Assembly (NCBI GenBank): GCA_964642165.1
Contig: CAZXOC010000371.1
Location: forward strand, 1-6,236
Length of the DNA: 6,236 nt
Source of the DNA: CAYRVX01 sp964642165
GTDB lineage: Bacteria; Planctomycetota; Phycisphaerae; SM23-33
Reading direction: 5' to 3'
The notes under the pieces are model-generated. The model worked only from the letters and a program-made list of their open reading frames with translations, was not told the DNA's origin and searched no databases. Within the stretch, counting starts at the first letter, position 1, and each line of letters begins with the position of its first letter. The position numbers and the translations under genes were made by a program. Below are positions 1-4,817 of the stretch, piece after piece.

Positions 1-84
1 ACGCCCTGGGGCTTTAGCGTATCCGCTCGCCGCCGGACCCGCCAGAGGTTCCTTCCCCGCCCTGGCGATTCCTCCCGCACGGAA

Positions 85-100
85 CGCCCTTCGCAGGGCG
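85..100 (-). terminator. Hairpin downstream of argF, possible weak terminator
   Basis: Positions 85-90 (CGCCCT) and 95-100 (AGGGCG) form a perfect 6-bp stem. On the minus strand the loop reads GCGA, a GNRA-type tetraloop that would make the RNA hairpin stable. It lies 14 bp past the argF stop, where a transcript end or stability element would be expected. No T-tract follows on the minus strand, so it is not a classical intrinsic terminator; it may act as a 3'-end stabiliser or with Rho. The rest of 1-113 shows no convincing gene. Confidence 0.3.
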
Positions 101-113
101 CCCGTCGAGGCCC

Positions 114-1046
114 TCACGCCCCCCCGGCCGGGGGGATGCCCCCCTCGCCCAGCAGCACGTTCAGCAGGCACCGTTGGAAGTGCAGGCGGTTCTCGGCCTC
201 CTCCAGGATCGTCTCGGCGTGGGCCTCGAAGACGTCGTCGGTGATCTCGTAGCCCCGGTAGGCGGGCAGGCAGTGCATGACGACGGCGTGGTCGGGCGCG
301 GCGGACATCAGCGCGGCGTTCACCTGGAAACCCGCGAACGTCCGCCGGCGCGATTCCTTCTCGTCTTCCTGCCCCATGGAGACCCACGTGTCGGTGTAGA
401 CGACGTCCGCGCGGGCGACGGCGCCGGCGGGATCGTCCGTCCACCGGTACGACGCGCCTTCCGGGAGCGAGCGGACGAACGCGTCGTCCAGCCGGTGGGC
501 CTCGGGCGAGGCGAGCACGAAGTCCAGCCCGAGCTTCGCGCAGGCCATCGCCAGGCTGCGGGCGACGTTGTTGCCGTCGCCGACGAACGCGAGCGTTCGC
601 CCGTCGAGGTCGCCGAAGTGCTCCAGCGCCGTCATCAGGTCCGCCATCGCCTGGCACGGGTGGGAGTAGTCGGTCAGCGCGTTGATCACGGGCACCGGCG
701 CGTAGCGGGCGAGGTCCCGGACCATTTCGTGGCGGAACGTCCGGGCCATGATGCCGTCGCAGAAGCGGCCGAGCACGCGAGCGATGTCCTCGATGGTCTC
801 GCGCTGGCCGAGCCCGATGTCGCCCTGCCCCAGGTGGATGGCGTGTCCGCCGAGGTGGGTCATGGCGGTCTCGAAGCTCACGCGCGTCCGCAGGGACGGC
901 TTTTCGAAGACCATGGCGAGCGTCTTGCGGGCCAACGTGGCGGCGAGCCGGCCCTCGCGGAACCGCGCTTTCTCGACGAGGGCGCGGTCCAGCAGGGCTC
1001 GGAGCTGCTCGCCCGTGACGTCCTGGATTTCGACGAAGTCTTTCAT
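114..1046 (-). CDS. argF: Ornithine carbamoyltransferase
   Basis: This cytoplasmic enzyme condenses carbamoyl phosphate with L-ornithine to give L-citrulline, the sixth step of arginine synthesis. From the ATG at 1046 the protein has 310 residues, normal for the family. The carbamoyl-phosphate loop is SLRTR at residues 51-55 (classically STRTR), followed by HPCQ at 129-132. The ornithine-binding loop is DTWVSMG at 219-225, and the active-site HCLP is at 258-261. The D-x(3)-SMG loop favours true ornithine carbamoyltransferase over acetyl- or succinylornithine paralogues. A GTG four codons upstream (1058) is also in frame. I prefer the ATG because an AGGTG (1056-1060) sits 9 nt before it, while the GGAG before the GTG is too close. 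It lies 37 bp downstream of argB and is probably co-transcribed with it. The C-terminal tail GGIPPAGGA is low-complexity and encoded by a GC palindrome. Identification is firm; only the start is uncertain. Confidence 0.96.
   Translation of the reverse strand: MKDFVEIQDVTGEQLRALLDRALVEKARFREGRLAATLARKTLAMVFEKPSLRTRVSFETAMTHLGGHAIHLGQGDIGLGQRETIEDIARVLGRFCDGIMARTFRHEMVRDLARYAPVPVINALTDYSHPCQAMADLMTALEHFGDLDGRTLAFVGDGNNVARSLAMACAKLGLDFVLASPEAHRLDDAFVRSLPEGASYRWTDDPAGAVARADVVYTDTWVSMGQEDEKESRRRTFAGFQVNAALMSAAPDHAVVMHCLPAYRGYEITDDVFEAHAETILEEAENRLHFQRCLLNVLLGEGGIPPAGGA
120..135. repeat. 16-bp perfect GC palindrome in the argF 3' end
   Basis: CCCCCCGG/CCGGGGGG is self-complementary without a mismatch and lies within the last codons of argF, encoding part of its Gly/Pro/Ala tail. 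As a hairpin it would have little or no loop, so several GC pairs at the centre would need to open. A further C-run follows at 139-144. It may add to the 3'-end structure at 85-100, or may simply reflect base composition in an unconstrained tail. Confidence 0.4.
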
Positions 1047-1083
1047 CTCGATGGTCACCTGCTCCGGGTCGTTGGCGGCGGGG

Positions 1084-1956
1084 TCACTTCTGGATGAGGG
1101 TGCCGATGCCGCGGTCGGAGAAGATCTCCAGCAGCAGCGAGTGGGCGAAGCGCCCGTCGATGATGTGCGCCCGCGCGACGCCGCCGTCCAGGGCCCGCAG
1201 GCACGCCTCCACCTTGGGCAGCATGCCGGACGAGATCGCCCCCGTCTCGACCATCCGGCGGATCTCGGCCTCGTCGAGCGTCGGCGCCAGCGACTCGGGG
1301 TCGTCCGGGTCGCGCCGGATGCCGTGCGTGTCGGAGACCACGACGAGTTTTTCGGCCGCCAGCGCCGCCGCCACCTCGCCCGCGGCGTTGTCGGCGTTGC
1401 AGTTGAGCCTCTGCCCCGTCTTGTCGCGGGCCAGCGGCGCCACCACGGGGACGGTGTCCGCCTCGCACAGCAGGCGCAGCAGCCGGGCGTTGACCTCGCG
1501 GACCCGGCCGACGAAGCCCAGGTCGATCTGCCGCCCGTCCTCCTCCAGGTACAGCCGCTCGCCGAACAGCACGCCGCTGCCCAGCGTGTGCAGGCCCATC
1601 GCCGCCGTGCCCAGCGACCGGATCACCTCGACGATGTGCGCGTTGACCTCGTTGCACAGGACGTGCTCGACGACCGTCAGCGTCCGCTGATCCGTGTAGC
1701 GCCGCCCCTGGACGAACTGGACCTCCAGCCCGCGCGCCTCCATCGCGCTGGAGATGGCCTTGCCGCCGCCGTGGACGATCACCGGGCGCATCCCCACGGT
1801 ATTCATGAAGGCCACGTCGGTCAGCAGGTCCTTCAGCGCGCGGTCGTCGTCCATGACCGACCCGCCCATCTTGACGACGATGATCTTGTCGGCGAACCGC
1901 TGAATGTACCCCAGCGCCTCGATGAGCGTCTGGGCCTTGGCAATCGCTTCATCCAT
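1084..1956 (-). CDS. argB: N-acetylglutamate kinase, arginine-sensitive type
   Basis: This cytoplasmic amino-acid kinase phosphorylates N-acetyl-L-glutamate with ATP, the second step of arginine synthesis. The 290-residue product has the family landmarks in order: VKMGGS at 28-33 with the phosphate-binding Lys29, HGGGK at 62-66, GRRYTD at 84-89 for substrate, NCNAD at 185-189, SD at 208-209 with the likely catalytic Asp209, and GMLPK at 244-248. Residues 8-24 (AQTLIEALGYIQRFADK) match the N-terminal helix that links dimers into hexamers in arginine-inhibited kinases. The C-terminus HIIDGRxxHxLLLEIFxxxGIGT (264-286) matches the arginine-site signature of that class, so feedback inhibition is inferred. 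The ATG at 1956 fits the homologous N-terminus, but no strong Shine-Dalgarno precedes it; about 25 nt separate it from the predicted transcription start. The stop lies 37 bp before argF. The same frame stays open far upstream, through trpD, but that part is a shadow. Confidence 0.96.
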   Translation of the reverse strand: MDEAIAKAQTLIEALGYIQRFADKIIVVKMGGSVMDDDRALKDLLTDVAFMNTVGMRPVIVHGGGKAISSAMEARGLEVQFVQGRRYTDQRTLTVVEHVLCNEVNAHIVEVIRSLGTAAMGLHTLGSGVLFGERLYLEEDGRQIDLGFVGRVREVNARLLRLLCEADTVPVVAPLARDKTGQRLNCNADNAAGEVAAALAAEKLVVVSDTHGIRRDPDDPESLAPTLDEAEIRRMVETGAISSGMLPKVEACLRALDGGVARAHIIDGRFAHSLLLEIFSDRGIGTLIQK

Positions 1957-1986
1957 GGCCGAATCCCGATCCGAGGGAAGGTCCAG

Positions 1987-2015
1987 ACGGTACCGGCCGC
2001 GCGCGGGGGCGTCAA
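1987..2015 (-). promoter_or_regulatory. Candidate argBF promoter
   Basis: On the minus strand TTGACG (2010-2015, five of six matches to the -35 consensus) is followed after exactly 17 bp by TACCGT (1987-1992), which has the T-A-x-x-x-T pattern of sigma70-type -10 boxes in GC-rich bacteria. Transcription would start near 1980, leaving a leader of about 25 nt before the argB ATG at 1956. It would let argBF be expressed separately from trpD. I saw no convincing ArgR operator. Confidence 0.5.
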
Positions 2016-2052
2016 GGACATTGGGCACGCCCGGGCGCCGCCCGCATGTAGC

Positions 2053-2072
2053 GGCCGGCGCGGGGGCCGGCC
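2053..2072 (-). terminator. GC-rich hairpin downstream of trpD
   Basis: GGCCGGC (2053-2059) and GCCGGCC (2066-2072) form a perfect 7-bp stem around a 6-nt loop, starting 12 bp after the trpD stop. This is a plausible place for trpD transcription to end or be attenuated before the argB promoter. No T-tract follows on the minus strand and the region is extremely GC-rich, so chance pairing is possible. Confidence 0.3.
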
Positions 2073-2084
2073 CGCGGCGGGCGA

Positions 2085-3110
2085 CTACTCGTTGCTGAAC
2101 TCCACGAGCTTCGAGAGGGCCTCGTTCGCGGCGCCGGCGTCGATGGCGTGCTCGGCCAGGGGGATCGCCTCGGCGATGGTCTGGGCTTGCCCGGCGACCG
2201 TCAGGGCGGCCGCGGCGTTGAGCAGCACGACGTCGCGCGCCGGGCCCTTCGCCCCGGCGAGCACCTCCAGCACGACGGCGGCGGAGGCCTCCGCGGAGTC
2301 CACCATGAGGTCGTCGAGCCTGGCTCGCGGCAGGTCGAAGTCCTCGGGCTTGACCGTGCGGGTCGTCACCTGCCCGTCGCGCCACTCGGAGACCTTCGTC
2401 TCGGACGTGGTGGCGATCTCGTCGAGCCCGTCGTCGGCGTGGACGACGAGGGCCCGCTCGGTCCCCAGCAGGCCCAGCACGCGGGCGATCGTCTCGGTCA
2501 GCCGGCCGTCGAAGATGCCCATCACCTGGCGCGTCGCCCCGGCGGGGTTGGTCAGCGGTCCGAGCACGTTGAAGATCGTCCGCACGCCGAGCGCCTTGCG
2601 GACCGGCGCGGCGTACTTCATCGCCGGGTGGTGCCGGATCGCGTAGCAGAAGCAGATGCCCGCCTCGGCGAGGCACCGCGAGAGCGTCGGCGGCGGCGCG
2701 TCCAGGTTCACCCCCAGCGCCGCCAGCACGTTCGCCGAGCCGCTGGCCCGCGTGTTCGTGCGGTTGCCGTGCTTGGCCACCTTCGCGCCCGCCCCGGCGG
2801 CGACGAACGCCGCTGCCGTCGAGATGTTGAACGTGCTGAGCCCCGTGCCCCCCGTGCCGCACGTGTCGATCACGTCCGCCCCGCCCGTGTCGATCCGGAC
2901 AACGTGGTCGCGCATGGCCTCGGCCGCGCCGGCGATCTCGTCCACCGTCTCCCCCTTCGCCGCCAGGGCCACCAGCAGCCCGGCGATCTGCGACTCGCCC
3001 CACTGCCCGTCCATGATCTGACCGAAGGTCGCGTGCGTCTCCTGCCGGCTCATCGACTCGCCGGCCATCACCTTCCGCAGGATGTCGCCGTACCGGACTT
3101 GCGCTGTCAT
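2085..3110 (-). CDS. trpD: Anthranilate phosphoribosyltransferase
   Basis: This enzyme transfers the phosphoribosyl group of PRPP to anthranilate, the second step of the tryptophan branch. The 341-residue product spans the whole family length: a helical N-terminal part, then the PRPP/pyrophosphate loop CGTGGTG (84-90) with TFNIST after it, KHGNR (113-117), GSAN (124-127), RHHPAMK (159-165), RTIFNVLGPLTNPA (177-190) and DDGLDEI (226-232). HHPA, Arg177 and the GPLTNP segment are the anthranilate-site features, and DE at 230-231 is the usual metal pair. Two loops differ from what I know: GTGGT replaces GTGGD, and NTRASGSAN replaces the usual SxKSGSAD. The start is well set: GAGGGG (3116-3121) lies 5 nt before the ATG. 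No other trp gene is adjacent; argB and argF follow downstream, and transcription starts from a divergent promoter. A TrpD2/YbiB-like non-biosynthetic relative is less likely because the anthranilate motifs are kept. Confidence 0.95.
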   Translation of the reverse strand: MTAQVRYGDILRKVMAGESMSRQETHATFGQIMDGQWGESQIAGLLVALAAKGETVDEIAGAAEAMRDHVVRIDTGGADVIDTCGTGGTGLSTFNISTAAAFVAAGAGAKVAKHGNRTNTRASGSANVLAALGVNLDAPPPTLSRCLAEAGICFCYAIRHHPAMKYAAPVRKALGVRTIFNVLGPLTNPAGATRQVMGIFDGRLTETIARVLGLLGTERALVVHADDGLDEIATTSETKVSEWRDGQVTTRTVKPEDFDLPRARLDDLMVDSAEASAAVVLEVLAGAKGPARDVVLLNAAAALTVAGQAQTIAEAIPLAEHAIDAGAANEALSKLVEFSNE

Positions 3111-3138
3111 GTCTGCCCCTCGGATTTCTGGCCACCGG

Positions 3139-3168
3139 TTGCCTCGAGCGAACGAAGGGGATTATAGT
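3139..3168 (+). promoter_or_regulatory. Candidate promoter of the phosphoesterase-PHP gene
   Basis: TTGCCT (3139-3144, four of six -35 matches) and TATAGT (3163-3168, five of six -10 matches) are 18 bp apart on the plus strand. The predicted start near 3175 leaves a leader of about 50 nt to the ATG at 3228. Its -10 shares the bases TATA (3163-3166) with the minus-strand -10 of trpD, so the two promoters occupy the same DNA. Confidence 0.45.
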
Positions 3169-3177
3169 CCCCGCTTC
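3154..3177. repeat. Inverted repeat over the divergent -10 boxes
   Basis: GGGGA (3157-3161) and TCCCC (3168-3172) are perfect inverted arms around TTATAG; allowing a 2-nt GC bulge at 3173-3174, the arms extend by GAA (3154-3156) and TTC (3175-3177). Because it encloses both -10 elements, it could be an operator for a regulator controlling both directions. It could equally be a by-product of the symmetric promoter. No regulator is encoded in the window. Confidence 0.3.
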
Positions 3178-3188
3178 CAGGTACGCAA
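3161..3188 (-). promoter_or_regulatory. Candidate trpD promoter with perfect TATAAT
   Basis: On the minus strand a perfect TATAAT (3161-3166) is preceded, with a 16-bp spacer, by TTGCGT (3183-3188, three of six -35 matches). An AT-rich hexamer like this stands out sharply in such GC-rich DNA. Transcription would begin near 3154, giving a leader of about 45 nt before the trpD ATG at 3110. I found no leader peptide with tandem Trp codons in that stretch, so classical trp attenuation is not supported. Confidence 0.6.
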
Positions 3189-3227
3189 GGAGATGTGCCC
3201 GCCGGCGCGGCCGCGGGTAGAACGAAG

Positions 3228-4715
3228 ATGCCGGCGCTACGTCTGCTGTTGATGACGGACATGCACTGCTGCTCGGACGAGGCGGCCGCGGCCCAGGCCC
3301 CGCCGGAGCGCCGCTGCCGGCTCGGATGCGAGCTGGCCCGCCGCGCCGTCGAGGACGCCCGGCGCCGCGGCGGCTTCGACGCCGTCGTCCTGCTGGGCGA
3401 CCTGATCGAGAACGCTCGCCAGGTCGGCGCCCGCGCCGACCTGCTGCGCCTGCGGCGGGAGATCGAGGCCGCCGCGCCCGGCTGCCCGCTGCTCGTCGTG
3501 GGCGGCAACCACGACAACGACGACGGGATCGCCCTCGAGGCCTTCGACGCCACGCCGGGGCTGGTCGAACTGGCGGGCTGGCGATTCCTCGCCTTCTCCG
3601 ACGCCTACGAGGAGGGCAAGTACGGCACCCGTCGCGAGCGCGACCGGCGCCTGCTGCGCGACGTGGCCGCCACGCCCGGCGGGCCGATCGTCGCGGTCCA
3701 GCACAACCCCATCCACCCGCCCATCGACAGCGACTACCCCTTCATGCTGACCAACGGCGACGAGGTCGTCCGCGACTACGCCCGCGACGGCGTCTTCCTC
3801 TCCCTCAGCGGGCACTACCACGCCGGCCAGCCGCTCCACGCCGCCGATGGCGTGCACTACTACACGGCCCCGGCCATCGCGGAGAGCCCGTTCCCCTACG
3901 CCGTCGTCACGCTGGACGGCCGCCGGGTGACCGTCGAGGAGCGCCCGCTGTGGCTCGGCGACGTGCGCGGGCTGACCGATCTCCACGTGCACACGGAGCT
4001 GGCCTACTGCGCGAAGGACGTCACGGCGGCCGGGGCCGTCGAGCGGGCTCGCACGTTCGGCCTGACGGGGATCTGCCTCGTCGAGCACGCCCCGCAGCTC
4101 TACTGCCGCGAGGAGGACTTCTGGGCGGGCGCCCACGTCCGCGAGCCCGCCGTCTGGCGCGGCCGGCACCACAGCCGCATGGCCGAGCTCCGCGCGTTGG
4201 TCAGGCCACTGCGAATCGGGCGCGCGCCCGCCGTTCGCGCCGGCCTGGAGGTCGAGCTCGATGCCGACGGCTGCCTGACGCTCCACGAGGACGACCGCCC
4301 GTGGGCCGACCTGATCGTCGGGGCGATCCACTTCCTTCGCCGGGACGCCGACGCCCTCGGCGACGCGGAACTGGCGCGCGAGATCATGCGGACGAACGAG
4401 GCGATCCTCCGCGCCGGGGTGGACGTGCTGGCCCACCCGTGGCGTCTGTTCCGCGCGTACGGCCGCCGCACGCCCGCGGAGCGCTACGGCGAGCTGGCCG
4501 ACCTGCTCGCCGAGACGAACACCGCCGCGGAGATCAACCTGCACAACAGTTGGCCGGACCCGGCATTTTTCGCCGCGTGCATCGAGCGCGGCGTCAAGCT
4601 CACTCTCGCCAGCGACGCCCACGAACTGTGGGAGGTGGCCCTTCTCGGCCGGCACGTCGAGATGCTCCGGCAGATCGCCGGCACGGACGACGTCGCCGAG
4701 CTCCTCCTGGCCTGA
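3228..4715 (+). CDS. Fusion of metallophosphoesterase and PHP-domain hydrolase
   Basis: This 495-residue protein joins two metal-dependent hydrolase domains. Residues 1-240 form a calcineurin-like metallophosphoesterase: DMH (11-13), GD (57-58), GNHD (93-96), QHNPIHP (158-164) and GHYH (195-198) give the full di-metal signature. Residues 245-495 form a PHP domain of the histidinol-phosphatase-like type: HVH (253-255), EH (286-287), LEVE (340-343), GAIH (365-368), AHP (402-404), NLH (437-439) and SDAH (462-465). Both sites look intact, so two phosphoesterase activities are plausible; the substrates cannot be read from the sequence. No signal peptide or membrane segment is seen, which suggests a cytoplasmic enzyme. 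I chose ATG 3228 because it starts just before the first beta-strand. An in-frame GTG at 3195 adds 11 Ala/Gly-rich residues; the AAGGAG before it (3187-3192) ends only 2 nt upstream, too close to be ideal, and the ATG itself has only a weak ribosome site. It is transcribed divergently from trpD. Confidence 0.9.
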   Translation: MPALRLLLMTDMHCCSDEAAAAQAPPERRCRLGCELARRAVEDARRRGGFDAVVLLGDLIENARQVGARADLLRLRREIEAAAPGCPLLVVGGNHDNDDGIALEAFDATPGLVELAGWRFLAFSDAYEEGKYGTRRERDRRLLRDVAATPGGPIVAVQHNPIHPPIDSDYPFMLTNGDEVVRDYARDGVFLSLSGHYHAGQPLHAADGVHYYTAPAIAESPFPYAVVTLDGRRVTVEERPLWLGDVRGLTDLHVHTELAYCAKDVTAAGAVERARTFGLTGICLVEHAPQLYCREEDFWAGAHVREPAVWRGRHHSRMAELRALVRPLRIGRAPAVRAGLEVELDADGCLTLHEDDRPWADLIVGAIHFLRRDADALGDAELAREIMRTNEAILRAGVDVLAHPWRLFRAYGRRTPAERYGELADLLAETNTAAEINLHNSWPDPAFFAACIERGVKLTLASDAHELWEVALLGRHVEMLRQIAGTDDVAELLLA

Positions 4716-4817
4716 CGCGCCGAACGTGCCGGACCTTCCGAACAAACCGTTGCCCGAACCCTCCAGACAGCGCAGGATGACCGGCCGAAGGCACCAGGGG
4801 GCCATGAGGAGAGACCA

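Noticed and set aside
1..80. Possible start of another minus-strand gene at GTG 78-80, open to the window edge
   Set aside because: An AAGGG lies about 7 nt before the GTG, but only 26 codons are visible, Arg-rich, with weaker third-position G/C bias than the neighbours and no recognisable motif. It cannot be told from chance.
2013..2047. 11-codon minus-strand ORF upstream of argB (ATG at 2047) with two Arg codons, as an arginine leader peptide
   Set aside because: It lies upstream of the predicted argB transcription start, has no ribosome site I can see, and two Arg codons are not notable at this GC content.
748..2646. Plus-strand 632-codon open frame opposite argF, argB and trpD
   Set aside because: It lies antisense to three clearly recognised genes, its translation is low-complexity Arg/Ser/Ala/Pro/Gly-rich, and long antisense open frames are expected in DNA this GC-rich.
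1957..3135. N-terminal extension of the argB frame across trpD
   Set aside because: The first 393 codons of that open frame are an off-frame reading of trpD. The real ArgB N-terminus matches its family from the ATG at 1956.
3193..3252. 19-codon plus-strand ORF from ATG 3193 ahead of the phosphoesterase-PHP gene
   Set aside because: The AAGGAG directly abuts the ATG, leaving no spacer, and the ORF overlaps the start of the main gene in another frame. Chance is more likely than a regulatory uORF.
4750..4778. Promoter-like TTGCCC, 17 bp, CAGGAT before the exported-protein gene
   Set aside because: The -10 matches only three of six bases and lacks the leading T. The gene may be read from upstream; the match is too weak to annotate.
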